In this document: in pieces, positions 11,706 through 22,563 of the stretch
Numbering within the stretch: position 1 is the first letter of the stretch
How the letters are laid out: the number at the start of each line of letters is the position of its first letter
NCBI GenBank assembly: GCA_021014325.1
Contig: CM037471.1
Location: 16,884,818-16,948,817, forward strand
DNA: 64,000 bases
Direction of reading: 5' to 3'
Origin: Plazaster borealis
Lineage: Eukaryota; Echinodermata; Asteroidea; Forcipulatida; Labidiasteridae
The notes under the pieces: generated by a model
What the model saw: the letters and a program-made list of their open reading frames with translations, nothing else
Told to the model about the DNA's origin: nothing
Databases searched by the model: none
Made by a program: the position numbers and the translations under genes

Positions 11706-12149
11706 TTCTAGCGCGGTTTGCCAACTTCTTCTAGAGTTGGTTCGCTGTCCAGTTCGTCAATGGTACACCTGCAATCTGTGTTGTTTAGAGCCTCTGTGTT
11801 GACAACGTTCTCTCTGGAGTACAGCTCTGAGTAGTGCTCCACCCATCGATCCATCTGCTTCGCAGGGTCCTTTATGACCTCACCGGTAGCTGACTTCAGA
11901 GGAGCGGTCTTCTTCTGAGTTGGACCGATGGCCTGCTCTATTCCCTCGTACATACCTGTTACATTTCCTGTGGCAGCAGAGGTCTGGATCTGAGAGCAGA
12001 GTTGGAGCCAGTAGTCATTGGCGCATCGCCTTGCGGTTTGCTGGACTCTGTTTCGGGTGGTCCGGAGTGCCTGCAGGTTTCTCACAGAAGGCGAGTGTTT
12101 GTATGCTGAGAGAGCGCGTCTCTTATTTTCTATGAGAGGTGACATCTCC

Positions 12150-12840
12150 TCAGCATGAGCCTTGAACTAATCGGGTGACTTGATTAGCCTCTTGCCGAAG
12201 TAGCGGCATTTTGTAGACATCATCCCTGAGGTGTTCCCATCTCCCGCTGACATCGGATTTGGGTACTCTTGGCAAGACATCTTCCAGGACCTGGACAAAT
12301 GCTTCCATCTTCTCGGGGTTGCGAGTCTTATTCGTGTGAATGCGAGGCCGCCCTGCCTTCTTGGATCTGTGAACTCTCCTTGGTTGAAGCTTTACTTTGC
12401 TGCACACAAGAGAGTGGTCTGTATCGCAGTCTGCACTTTGGTAGCTGCGGGTTATCTTGACGCTGCCCAGGTCCCTACGTCTCGTGAGCACAAGGTCTAG
12501 TTGGTGTCAATGCTTTGATCTAGGGTGTCTCCAGGACACCTTGTGTTGGGGCTTTGTGTTGAAGAAAGTGTTAGTGATGCAGAGATTGTGGTGACAGCAG
12601 AACTCAAGAAGACGCTGACCGTTTTCCTTTAACTTTCCGATGCCAAACTGTCCCATACAGGAAGACCAGGATTTGTGATCGGCACCAACTCTGGAGATCC
12701 CCAAGGATGAAGGCACCACCAGACGCAATCCAGATGCAAGGTTCTTAAACTTCATGTGTATTTTGATCTCCAAAACTGTCTGTGGTTTGGTCGTCGTAGG
12801 ACATTTTAGACACCAGTTGCCCAAGAAACAGTTTACAAAG
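12150..12840 (-). pseudogene. LINE endonuclease domain, C-terminal half, catalytic site deleted
   Basis: The frame reads PTTTKPQTVLEIKIHMKFK, then RVGADHKSW, ENGQRLLEFCCHHNLCITNT, and after a break near 12500 STDCDTDHSLV-like text (seen as ADCDTDHSLVCSKVKL), where the DH pair fits the terminal catalytic His of APE-type endonucleases. At about 12694 the expected LGDFNARVG is replaced by LGISRVG. That is an in-frame loss of two codons removing the GD-N metal and substrate residues, so the domain would be inactive. A frame break lies between 12507 and 12491. Confidence 0.7.
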
Positions 12841-13355
12841 TTATATATGGCAAGTGCATTTATGAAACTGAAACAAAACCATATCAATCCAAAATCGAGT
12901 TATAATTTCAAATGTTACTAACGCTGGTCTGCTAGCCATCACAACCATGAGCAGAAGTTGAAACATGTTAAAATATTTTAGTACAAACCACTGATTTGTC
13001 CTCGGTGATGATGATGTATTTTATGCCATCATATGCTAATATAGACAAATTTAATACAAAAATGATGAAACTGTTTGTTTCAGCGCAACACGAACATTGC
13101 CATTCGATTCCTTGGCCTCTGATACATATAATTCGCTACTGAAATCACTTGCGTCGGCATTATATAACTAAAGTTACGCCGTTTTAAGGAAATGGCGGCC
13201 ATTTTGAATATATTACATAATAATTAGGTCAAGGTCATTGCAATTTTTTTGGAGCATGGGATTTTATCAATACCCATAGGAGTCTTCAAAAAAAAATTGG
13301 TGCTTTTGTCCACCGTGTCACGATCTTCGTGTTTTTTGTCCTTAATCCACCTCAC

Positions 13356-13613
13356 TATTTTACACTAAAGTATTTGAAGAAACAGAATAGTTGTGCACAC
13401 ATAGAACTCAGTATGGTTGGGAGCAACTTGGTCCGTGAAGTTTGAATGCACATGAGATTTGCACAGTGTATGGCCATCTTATATTGATGACATCCTGTAG
13501 TTGCCTCATACACACCACATTTAACTTAAGTAGTCAGAGAATTTGTGAGCAATCGCTAGAGTAAATTAAATTCATCTTGATTAGGGTTAGAATGGAGGAA
13601 CTTCAATCGATGC
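13356..13613. other. Spacer between two DNA elements
   Basis: Unique-looking sequence of about 250 bp with no recognised feature. Confidence 0.4.
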
Positions 13614-14784
13614 CAGTGTTCTCCACACACGTGTTTTGGGAGGGCGGGGCGCCCTCCCAAAGCTTAAGGCCGCCCTGCCAAAGAATTGGCCGCCCTGCTA
13701 AAATGATTGGGTGCCCTGCCAAAAAAATGACAAACAGACTATTTTTAGCCTGCATTTAATGCGATCAAACGAGTAACCGACGAGCCAAACCCGACTTCCA
13801 AACTGCAGCATCGGAATTGCGATCGTTCATTTCAGTATACAAACGTTAAAACACGATGCACACACAACCACATGGTTCCTACTGCTGAGTATATCCACCA
13901 CACACCGCACGTGCATCAGCCCATCAACGTTCGTTCGCCCAACGTCGGCAGGCCATGCAGTAGCGCATACACAACACCACGGTCCAAAGTCCAGGCTAAC
14001 CAACATTCCGCACGCTGCGATTGGCCGTAGATTGTTGTTGATAATTACCATATTCATAAGAGAGCTTGCTAGACTCCAACGCAGTACACGTTTACGAGCC
14101 GAGAAAGAATTGCCACACAGTGTGCTGCACGACTGCAGATTGGTACAATGTACAGCCTTGAAGGATATTCAAACATTGATAACTTTCGCCGATAGAGGGC
14201 GATGCGGGGCAAAGTTCATTGAATTTGTTCTCAATGTTTGTTGTTAACGGATCGTTGAATGTCGATGATTTTATTGCAAACGAAGTTCTTAACAACGGAA
14301 CCTTTCAGCACTAATTCATGAAAATGGTTGTTGATGAAAAAAGTATTATTAAGGGCAGAAATTAGGGGATAAGATCGTCCAAAAACGTGGGGTTTTTTTT
14401 CGTTTTGAAAATTGCATGTGTAGGCTATCCGATCACCAGCTTTCTAAAACCCCACACTGTGCGGCATATCATCCCTTTGATGTTTTTGGCGCGGCGCACA
14501 AAGTAAAATGTATAACAAATTGTAGGTTTTGAATTAGTTTTTCAAATAAGGTTGTTCCGCCCGAAATGGATGTTAATTATTCTCCTTAGGTAGTGTCGGT
14601 GATTAGGTGGGCCGGGGATTAATAACTATATTTTTAAGAAAAGGATTATCTCAAGTGTTTTTTTGCTTTCACGTCCGATGACGTCATATACCAATGGGCG
14701 CCATTTTAATTACGTCATATCGACGGGCGCCATTTTGATTACGTCATGCCGCCCTCCCAAGAAAAAAGTCTGTGGAGAACACTG
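13614..14784. mobile_element. CAGTGTTCTCCACA-TIR MITE
   Basis: Left CAGTGTTCTCCACACAC...TTTTGGGAGGGCGG and right CCGCCCTCCCAAGAAAAAAG...TGTGGAGAACACTG are inverted over about 35 bp. Immediate flanks are GATGC on both sides (13609-13613 and 14785-14789), a 5-bp duplication. If the adjacent C/G pair belongs to the TIR, the duplication is ATG (3 bp). The interior has GCCCTGCCAAA repeats and GTCATATCGACGGGCGCCAT-like phrases. No transposase was seen. hAT is the usual guess for CAGTG ends, but a 5-bp target is atypical. Confidence 0.75.
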
Positions 14785-15326
14785 GATGCATTAACACTCA
14801 GGCACGGTCATCTTGATTTGAGGTCTTGAAACATTGTTGCATGTTTGGCTGACAATGCACAAGATCTAACTGATTCTAACTTGACAGATATTGTAATCAT
14901 CTTGCAGAGGGGAACATTTTGTCACTTTGTATTCCCAGAACTATGATGTTGAGGTTGCAGTTGAGGTTACATTGTTGGCTCCAGTAATGGATCTTATGTC
15001 TCATATACAGTAATCTGTTTGGCTCCTTGCGTCACTGTCATCAAACACTCCATAATGACTCCTTCGTACTGAAAATGTCATTTCAATTTCATGCTTCATG
15101 GAAACAACCACGAGAGGCCCCAACTTTGTGTATTTACAGTGTAAATTTACATTTTTAATTTAACTACTATGTTAACTAAATATACATGTTTAGTCAACCT
15201 AGAGGATTAGATAACCTTCAATTATATATTTTCCCCATGCAACTCGGTCTAAGTTGTAGAATCTTTTTGAAGAATTGGTTTTTGACTAATTGAAAAATTA
15301 CCAATCCAATATGTTATATTTTTCAG
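14785..15326 (+). other. Upstream flank or intron of NSF, nothing recognised
   Basis: No exon with a donor site in phase with the first recognised NSF exon was found. No TATA box or CpG-rich promoter stands out. It ends in the acceptor TTATATTTTTCAG at 15326. Confidence 0.4.
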
Positions 15327-15418
15327 ATTCAAAAAATGAAAGCTGTGCGTTGTCCTACAGATGAACTTTCCTTCTCAAATTGTGCTATTGTTTCTTCTGT
15401 TGATTTTGAGGGAACGAG
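15327..15418 (+). CDS. NSF: NSF coding exon a (N domain, probable start)
   Basis: Acceptor TTTTTCAG ends at 15326 and donor GTAAGG starts at 15419. From the ATG at 15336 the exon reads MKAVRCPTDELSFSNCAIV and on to DFEGT, ending in phase 2. The CPTDEL motif is the signature of the NSF N-terminus, and vertebrate NSF has MQAARCPTDEL at the same place. The ATG at 15336 aligns with that internal Met, so translation could start here with the upstream bases as 5' UTR. An upstream coding exon cannot be excluded because the frame stays open to the acceptor. Confidence 0.92.
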
Positions 15419-15839
15419 GTAAGGTATCATCTTCCTTGAAGCTACATGTAGGCGTAACATTTGTGAATTGCAGTATTATTTTACAGCAGTTAACATAAGT
15501 TGATCAATAAGAAGGATTTGCAACAGTTAAACATTTTTAAGTGAAGGTTGCTCTTTGCAATACCCTTCATGGGCCACTAAAGGCGAGTGCTAAAATGATT
15601 TTAAGAGAAAAGGAATTCATTAGACAAATAGAAGGCCCTTTTGAACTGTGGGTTTGGCAGTGATGATAGTGCTGTTTATATACCGCTCTTCTAGATTGAG
15701 TACCGTATGACGCGTTATTAGCGTGTGCGAATATGCTTGCGTGCCAACACTTGTATAATAGTCCATGAGCTAGGGGTTGAAATTTCACATATTGGGACCA
15801 ACTCGAGGGACTAATCAACAAATTACCATAAACTAAGAT
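15419..15839 (+). other. NSF intron, start
   Basis: Non-coding sequence; the 84-residue minus-strand ORF at 15567-15821 resembles nothing known. Confidence 0.4.
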
Positions 15840-15998
15840 AGCCTTTCTAAAAAATTAGATTAATAGTCTTTAATGTCCGATTTCAACCGGAAGTATATAA
15901 TTATATGTGAAGTTTCAAGTTTATATGAGCTTTGGAAGTGTGCCTTTGTTAGCGGAAAATCATTGGGGAAAAGAAGAAAAAGAAGTATTGAAAGAAAA
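15840..15998 (-). mobile_element. HINE-1 5'-part fragment (reverse orientation)
   Basis: Carries TTTCAACCGGAAGT, ATATGTGAAGTTTCAAGTTT, GTTAGCGGAAAATC and the GAAGAAAAAGAAG tract. It then stops directly against the CTAG end of the next copy at 15999. Its own terminal hairpin is absent. Confidence 0.65.
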
Positions 15999-16313
15999 CT
16001 AGACATGTAATGTTTGTAAAATTACAAACACTAGGTGTTCGGGTTTTCAATGAAAGTATGTTGTCTGCATAAAGGTCATTATGTATTACCAATATTTTGA
16101 AACAATTATCATAAACTCTGCCACAGACATATACTAAAAATGTATTTGAACTGTTTTTAACCTCCCGCTAGAGGGCACCCTGGAATTTTATGAAGTCAGC
16201 AGTGCTATGTTTTTAAATCAAATCCTTGCCAGACGATAATGTTGTTCAAAACGACTCTTAAAAAGTTGCCTTTCTTAAATTACAAGGCACTTTTGGCTTA
16301 GACCAGAAGTGCA

Positions 16314-17127
16314 GCCCCCGATTTCATGAAGCGCTGCGACGCGTTGCAAGTGCAAGTTGCGACTGGTTACACGTCGTAAGTTGCGATGCGTATAAAAACG
16401 ATTTTATCAAAGTTACGATGCGTCGGATACGTCGCAAGTTCCTTGACAACGAGGAAGAACACGTCATAAGTTACGACTACCCAAAGGGTCGTCTTAGAAG
16501 ATGCGATGTGTCATTTGATAACGCACAAATACATGCAAAATGGCGTTAATGCTGCTTGCAAATCGAGATGCCGGAAGAGCGTTGCGAAGAGAAAGACTGT
16601 TTCACGACAGAACCCTCTCGACAGTCTAACTGACGATGAAATATTCCGTCGGTATAGATTTACCAGACAAGGTATTTATCACATCGTCGAGAGGGTTTCG
16701 TTGAGACATTGAACGTGTCACAAGGGTAAGCTTTTAAAACGTCCAATGCTGGCCCCTAATGTATTAGGTTTTTTTAGCAGATGACATTTCACTCTCCTCC
16801 AATCATTTTCCATGATTTCTCGCCAGTGCGTCCATGTGCGTGGAACGGTACTGAGTGTCTGCCATCTTGAATAAACTATATATGCCTGTTTCATGACCAA
16901 GTTGCTACAACACAAAACAGCCGTATATCTTTAGCAGTTCATCCTCGTCCAAAGGGTTGTTTTTATTTAGAGTGAAAATGGTTTGAGTTGCGACTCGTCG
17001 CTCTTACGATGTGTTTGCAGAAATGGATTGTAGAACTCGTCGCAGCCGCGACGTGTCTTAGGTCTGCGACGCATCGCAAACCCTACGATGCGTCGCTACT
17101 TGCGATGAGTTTCGTGAAATCAGGGGC
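16314..17127 (+). mobile_element. PIF/Harbinger-like element, internally deleted
   Basis: The left end GCCCCCGATTTCATGAA and the right end TTTCGTGAAATCAGGGGC are inverted. Just inside are GCGACG/CGTCGC-rich segments, including the palindrome GCGACGCATCGCAAA...GATGCGTCGC near 17070. The 814-bp element carries a transposase N-terminal fragment (next entry). A clear 3-bp TSD could not be fixed. A second element with the same end type begins at about 62982. Confidence 0.75.
16540..16712 (+). pseudogene. Harbinger transposase (DDE_Tnp_4 type), N-terminal fragment
   Basis: The frame reads NPLDSLTDDEIFRRYRFTR, then QGIYHIVERV. This matches the N-terminal helical region of Harbinger nucleases (typically NPLD.LSD.EL..RYR..R..I). 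It stops shortly after, at 16712, and the DDE catalytic region is absent. The intact Met at 16506 lies just upstream. It is a deletion derivative mobilised, if at all, in trans. Confidence 0.75.
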
Positions 17128-18512
17128 AGGTCATATAATGTCACGCACACAATAACAAATGAAGACCTATATTTCCTTTGTACAATCCTGCAAAAAGCAG
17201 CCTACAGTTGTTCATTCTTGATTTGATAGGGCCTACAGGTTTTCAAAGATTAAAATATTAAATGGTTAAAAACATTTGACACCTGATGATGTCATCATGA
17301 CATCACTACAGCAGTGTCTACCACTTGTGAAGAGCTAACTATGTGCAAAGTTTGAAGGACATTGTGTGTGCTTAAAAAGTGTGTCCTTGTTAGCGACAAA
17401 TATGCTTACATTTAAAGTGTGCATGGATTAGACTAACGGCCTATAATGCCAAATCAGGCTTCGTGGACTTTGTGCCTTATGATCAATGGAGCGGAACAGT
17501 CCCGCCACTGTGCTTTTGCACTCGATCAAATGCACACGCTCAAGCCTAACATTTGATTGTTAACGAGGTTTGCATGGACAGCTGTTTTAGAGACTAACAA
17601 AGTGTAATGCCAAATTAGAATGCGTGAACCTTGAACAGAGACTAGACTATGCAGGTTTGATGGACTTTGAACCCTGTGGTCAATGGAGCGGAACAGCCAG
17701 CCACGGTGCTTTTGGAGTATGCTTAGTTTACACGCAAGTCAATAAAACGTGGTCTGATTTTTCGATCAGAACTTCAAGGGTTAATTGGTATTATGTCTGT
17801 GCAAAAGATTGAGCAGGCTTAATTATCTACAACCTGAAGTAAAAATTTTGAATGAACTACATGTATAAGTGGATCTTGAGATATGAATTTTTGAAATATT
17901 TAAAGTTCTGGTTTGAATCAGAAGTCAAGGTCAAATGGGGTCACACTCTGTGTAGCGGTTTTTTGAGTTTCCAAAGGCCTTTCCGATGATGTATAGATTG
18001 TGAAAATCCATTGTGTGGTTCAGGAGGTATGATTTTTTTAAATATCAAACCTTGATTTAATGTATTTCAAAACCTGATGACGTCATCATGACGTAACTGA
18101 AGCGGTTTCATCTTCTAATAAGTATCTAACTATATGTGAAGTTTCAAGTTTATATGAGCTTTTAAAGTGTGCATTTGTTAGCGGACAATCGACGGGGAGA
18201 AGAAGAAGAAGAAGTATTAAGAAAAAGAAAAAGAACAAATACAAGAGGTGTTCCGAGTTTCACTTGAACACCTAAGAAGGAAAAAACCCAGAACAAAAAC
18301 AAGAGGTGTTCCGCGCTACGCTCCGAACACCTAAAAAGAAGAAAAAAATGAACAAAAACAAGAGGTGTTCCGAGCTATGCTCCGAACACCTAAAAACTCT
18401 TGACTTTGATATGATGATTAAAACCCTGCTTGAATAAACACGTGATTCCACTTGATCCCTACATTTAAAATATAGTTAAATATTTTCTTTCTGATATTTT
18501 CTTTTTGAATAG

Positions 18513-18612
18513 CCACATCGAGGTGAAAACTGCACCAAGCTCTAGATATGTTTTCAATGTCTCAACACACCAAAGCATCCAAGCTGGAACAGTGGGATTC
18601 AGTCTTCCACAG
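18513..18612 (+). CDS. NSF: NSF coding exon b (N domain)
   Basis: Acceptor TTTTTGAATAG ends at 18512 and donor GTAAAA starts at 18613. The first base completes the serine codon begun in the previous exon, then 33 codons read HIEVKTAPSSRYVFNVSTH through AGTVGFSLPQ, ending in phase 0. The segment corresponds to the beta-rich Na subdomain of NSF (HVIVRTSPNHRYTF... FSLPQ in vertebrates). Confidence 0.93.
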
Positions 18613-20160
18613 GTAAAAATGCATGAAAGTTGTTTGTTAATAAGAAAAAAGAAGAAGGAATTTCTACCTTACACTTAAAATCAACAAACATTTTAATTGA
18701 GTATATATGGAAATCATGTACATACATGTACATTTAGTGATTAATTTGTTGTCGGTAGGGAGGGGAAACCTACATGTGTACATGCATTATATGAACAGTG
18801 TATTTTAAAACCACTTAGGGTTTATATAATACAAGAAGTTCTGCGTTTTGGCTCATTTTGTCTGAACTTTAAACACAATTGAGAAGACACCTATTGAGAA
18901 GATTATCGAACTTGATGTCCGTGGTAGCATTGATCAAGGCGTTTAGTCACATTTTGCCCCGCTTTAATAGATGGCTATAATCAGATAATAGTGCCTCGAA
19001 CACCAGCATACCCTCCTCACAGTACAGTGTACATGGATCCATACATACTTACTGTGTACATACACACCTATGTGTGTAGATGTCATCACGCCTTGATCCT
19101 TCTGTACTTGCCAAAATTTGAGACGGAGCTCATTATGCTAATTTTACTTAATAATGTATTCTCATTGGGTCTTGGTTGGCCTAGCGACTCCTCGCTGCAA
19201 CGTCAATCACACAGCTGCTTGTACCAATACATGTGTACATCCCGCCAAGTTATTATGCATCGTCCAAGTTCGCTACAAATGCGTCAAATGTTGTGGAGGT
19301 CAAAGTTACGAGCCTGTGATTGGCCTTCATATAAAATGAACCGCCCCCATCGTGCATAAAAGAGTTTTTATTATTATTATTACAAAAGAATCTGTTGGAA
19401 ATCCAACAAGAAAATAAAGAAACACATTTGCTTTCGAATACAGAAGGATCAAGGCTGTCATCAAGACAGACTCTGTGCGTAGACTGTGTGTGTGTGCGCT
19501 TGAGTATCATCCCGAGTATCGTCCAAGTGACAGCGTACAAGATAGCCTTGATCAAGGCTATAACCGTGGCTGCATTGTACCATGGATTTGTGATTTCCTT
19601 TTCAACAGAACTCAGTGTGTCAAGTTTAATAATGTCAGCTCAGACTATTTGAAGCTTAACCATTTGGGGTCAGTATTCCAAAATTTGAAAATTTTGGAGT
19701 TTCCGGAGTAATCGTATTCCTTTGAAAATATCGCAGTCAAAAGGAAACCCGACTTGACAAAGGAATGAAGGAAAAACAACAAGGGTTCTCATAGTAAGCA
19801 GTGAGATTTGTTGTTCTCGTGTGAGAAAATATGATTATGCATTAACCTTGAAGATTCGGAAACCTCGGCCGTAAGAATGGCCGATATTGTACAATGGTTT
19901 GCTGGAATCTCACAACTCGTGGCCTTACTTCCAACGGGAGACTTTGTGTTACTCCTAAGGTAAACGTTCGCATATTAAAAGACTTAAAATTTACTTCCTT
20001 CAACAAAGTTTGCAAGTTCAACCTAATAATAATAACAACTAGAGATTCAGAGTTGTTTTTGTTTAATATACATGGTATCATCAAGAGTTTCATTTTTGTT
20101 TGTTTTCAATACACATGTCAGTACTTGTGATTTTACTTACAATTCAGAAAAGAGCTTCTT
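18613..20160 (+). other. NSF intron, no recognised feature
   Basis: Several overlapping ORFs occur around 18991-20130 without domain resemblance. TACATGTACATGTA stretches occur near 18720. GATAGCCTTGATCAAGGCTAT near 19545 is a short palindrome. Nothing else was identified. Confidence 0.4.
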
Positions 20161-20269
20161 ATCGTTAACTTTTTTAATTTCCAGTTGGACAGGAAGCCAG
20201 GTCAAATCATGTCACTAACAGTTATAAAGAACTTTCAAACATCAACATTCACAAAAATGACAAGCTTAA

Positions 20270-20719
20270 AATTATAATTGATGTGTTTCTCAAGATATGA
20301 ATTTTCGAAATAATAAACTTTGGTTAAGCCAGATTTGAAAACCGATGACGTCATTATTGAGACTTTTGTATTTAAGTGTGTGCTGACTTACAAAATGTTT
20401 TCGGCAAAAGAGTATGTTATTTAACTTGTCACGGGAGGGCGCTGTTGACGTCATTATCTTTAATTTTGAAGGCGTAGGGGTCAAATTTTATTTCATACAG
20501 AGAGAGAATGACAAAAGTTACAATGATATTGTTTGCAGACCTCAAATCGAGGCGCAGGAATATTTTCTTCACTTCAATTTCCGGTTTCGTCCGGAAGACA
20601 AGGTCAAGAGAGGTCACACCCTCTGTAGCATTTGATCATTTTTTGAAGCCCTCTCTGATGATGTTTACAATTTAAATATCCATTGCAAGGTTCTTGAAGT
20701 ATGATTTTTTTCTAAAATC
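20270..20719 (-). mobile_element. HINE-1 related fragment, left of a MITE
   Basis: TCAAGATATGAATTTTCGAAATAATAAAC and GATGACGTCATTA, then TTTCCGGTTTCGTCCGGAAG and GAGGTCACACCCTCTGTAGC near 20577-20635, then the TATGATTTTTTTCTAAAATC block that is cut by the MITE at 20720. The same unit resumes at 21350. Confidence 0.6.
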
Positions 20720-21349
20720 CAGGCATGTGAGACCTCCGCGGAAATCCGCGTTTTTTTATTTTCCTATTCCGCGTTTTTCTTGCGGGTTCCGCTTTTTTCC
20801 CGTCTCCGCCGTGAATGGCCAGCCCGCATTTTTTTGTTTTTACCTCGAACATCGAGCAGCAAGTAATTTAACTGCACAACACTCACACAGAGAAGGGGAA
20901 CCTGGCATCGGGAAGCACTTTAATTGCGATTTGATTTTGACACGTGAGTCGGTGGCTAGACCCGGTAAAATGCTCTGCGCATGCTCCGCGTCAGTCTTTG
21001 ATTACAGCCGTTGTTGTTCATTTTTCGATAAGCGCGATGTCCCATTATACTTACCCATGTCTTCGTTCCGTTCCACCAAGAGAGGGCACATTACCAAAAG
21101 ATGTATTAAAAAGCGAACACCTTGAGCCAAGACTAGGCACACACGGTCGTTCACGTGTGTGTTGTACCCATTGATCTCTATTATACCTGACTGTAGCGCT
21201 GGCCCAAACAGCTCTGGCCCAAAATTCGGACACGTACAAATAGCGCTGGCCCAAAATCTGGACACGTACAAATAGCAATGGCCCAAAATCCGGGCACTGA
21301 AAAAAAAAAAAAAATCCTGTTTTTTTTTCATGACCCGCTCACATGCCTG
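20720..21349. mobile_element. CAGGCATGTGAG-TIR MITE with AAAATC duplication
   Basis: CAGGCATGTGAGACC at 20720 and the inverted CTCACATGCCTG ending at 21349 bound a 630-bp element. AAAATC flanks it on both sides (20714-20719, 21350-21355). Removing the insert plus one copy rejoins a continuous HINE-1 block. Inside are ATCCGCG-rich text near 20740 and a three-copy tandem of about 33 bp, TGGCCCAAAATNCGGACACG, from about 21214 to 21300. The ORFs here are not recognised proteins. A hAT-like origin is plausible. Confidence 0.8.
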
Positions 21350-21480
21350 AAAATCAAACGTAAATCAAATTAATTTGAAAACTGATGACGTCATTAAAGC
21401 GATGTCTTGCACTAGTCAAGAGCTACAGTGCGAAGTTTGAAGGCTATGTGAGCTTGGGAAGTGTCTTTGTTGGCATACAT
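21350..21480 (-). mobile_element. HINE-1 fragment, right of the MITE
   Basis: ATCAAACGTAAATCAAAT, CTGATGACGTCATTAAAGCG, then GTGAGCTTGGGAAGTGTCTTTGTT, the same order as in other copies. It breaks off before the microsatellite. Confidence 0.6.
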
Positions 21481-21870
21481 CAAATGAACAAACAATTATT
21501 GTTTTTAATCAATGAATGAATGTTATTGGAATAAATCTAAACCATTTTAATCACTGTGTCTGAAAGACATACTCAGCGGGCCTAGAACGCCGTTGGCCGG
21601 CATGGTCACGACGATCAGCGTGACACGGTCTCGGTGTTTGAGGAGTTAAAGCGAACATTGTTGTTCTTTTTCAGATTGAATTTTAGTCAATTATTAAAAG
21701 CCATACAAATCACTAAAGCAGGTGGACATCTCAGTGAAGCCTCCTCTTCTATTCCTTGGTTTCCACTACGCCATCAGACGTGCAAAACGGAAGTAAATTC
21801 ATGCTGAACTTTGAATGAGTTTGAGATTTGTACGTGCGCAGCACTGTACAACAACAACGTAATGACGTTC
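21481..21870 (+). other. NSF intron, nothing recognised
   Basis: Non-repetitive as far as can be judged by eye. Confidence 0.35.
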
Positions 21871-21879
21871 AATGAACTT

Positions 21880-22563
21880 TGACACGTCAAAACTTGCACA
21901 CAATACATGGCTGCATGTCAGTATGCAGGTTTGGACTTTGGAACTTGTGGTCAATGGAGCGCACAGCAAGCCACGTGCTATTGGATTAGATAAGGATAGT
22001 GTGCATGTTTTCAGTGGTTCTTTTCATGTCGTTAAATATAAAAAAAACGTGAGCTTTAATGTCTGATTTCGAACAGAAGTTAGGGTCAAAGTGGTAACAT
22101 CTCTGTGGAAAAGTTTGCGACGGTTTAAGGACCAAGGACCTGATGCAAAAATATTGACTAAAGTGTAAGTTTTTGTTGAGATATGAATTTTTGAATTATG
22201 GTAATTATGGTAATTATGGTAAACTTCTGGTTTGAACCGGAAGACAAGGTCAAATGGGGTCACACTCTGTGTAGCGTTTGATTCATTATAACAGACCTAT
22301 CTGATAGATTGTTGAAATAGCTGTTGTACTTCTTGAGTTATGATTTTTTTGAAATAATAAACTTTGAATTAACGTTTTTCAATACCTGATGACGTCATTA
22401 TGACGTAACTGAAGCGGTTTCATCTCCTAATAAATATTTAATTATATGTGAAGTTTCAAGTTCATGTGAGGTTGGGAAGGGTGTCTTAATTGCGGGGGAG
22501 GAGAAGAAGATGAAGTATGAAGAAACCCCCCCCAAACCCCGAACAAAAACGCTCCGAACACCT
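21880..22563 (-). mobile_element. HINE-1 5'-half (reverse orientation)
   Basis: Blocks in order: GGTCAATGGAGCGCACAGCA, ACATCTCTGTGGAAAAGTTT, TTGAGATATGAATTTTTGAA with GGTAATTAT repeated three times, CTTCTGGTTTGAACCGGAAG, GGGGTCACACTCTGTGTAGC, TGATGACGTCATTATGACGT, GTGAAGTTTCAAGTTCATGT, a shortened GAAGAAG tract, and the end motif CCGAACACCT at 22554-22563. The 3' end lies to the left and is eroded. Confidence 0.7.

Larger units (their letters stand above)
9968..12840 (-). pseudogene. LINE retrotransposon pol (endonuclease-RT), RTE/BovB-like, decayed
   Basis: Reading leftward, the remains are an APE-type endonuclease C-terminal part (12840-12150), a linker (12145-11708), a reverse transcriptase (11700-10722), a thumb/connection region (10700-10390) and a C-terminal zinc-finger tail (10390-9968). 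RT signatures are strong: GKAPGKDG, NNYRSISLLS, ESQCGFR, FIDLTKAFD, CNGVKQGCVLAPTLF and the catalytic FLFADDAAI. The frame is broken by a shift near 11705 and by two TAA codons near 11425 and 11185. The architecture resembles RTE/BovB-type proteins, but the clade is my judgement. The 5' part is missing. It lies inside the TA-flanked element. Confidence 0.85.
9317..13355. mobile_element. Tc1/mariner-type TIR element (TA target), host of a nested LINE
   Basis: The left end GTGAGGTGGATTAAGG at 9317 and the right end CCTTAATCCACCTCAC at 13355 are inverted. Both are followed inward by GTGACACGGTGGACAAAAGCACC or its complement and a further CATGCTCCAAAAAA match, so the degenerate TIRs reach roughly 120 bp. 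TA directly flanks both ends (9315-9316, 13356-13357), as expected for Tc1/mariner. No transposase is visible. Most of the 4 kb is the nested LINE at about 9900-12840. Two TGACGTCA sites lie near the left end. Confidence 0.75.
15999..18391 (-). mobile_element. HINE-1, near full-length, reverse orientation
   Basis: The 3' end is CTAGACATGTAATGTTTGTA at 15999, where ATGTTTGTAAAATTACAAACA is the terminal hairpin and AGGTGTTCGGG the internal inverted motif. The right side ends in three successive hairpins, AGGTGTTCCG...GAACACCT, closing at 18273, 18332 and 18391. Diagnostic blocks lie between: TCCGGTTTGAATCAGAAG-like dyad near 17905, GGGGTCACACTCTGTGTAGC, TGATGACGTCATCATGACGT near 18078, GTTAGCGGACAATCGACGGG and GAAGAAGAAG. 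A Harbinger element (16314-17127) is nested inside. 17400-17810 holds an internally duplicated block about CAATGGAGCGGAACAG. Confidence 0.8.
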
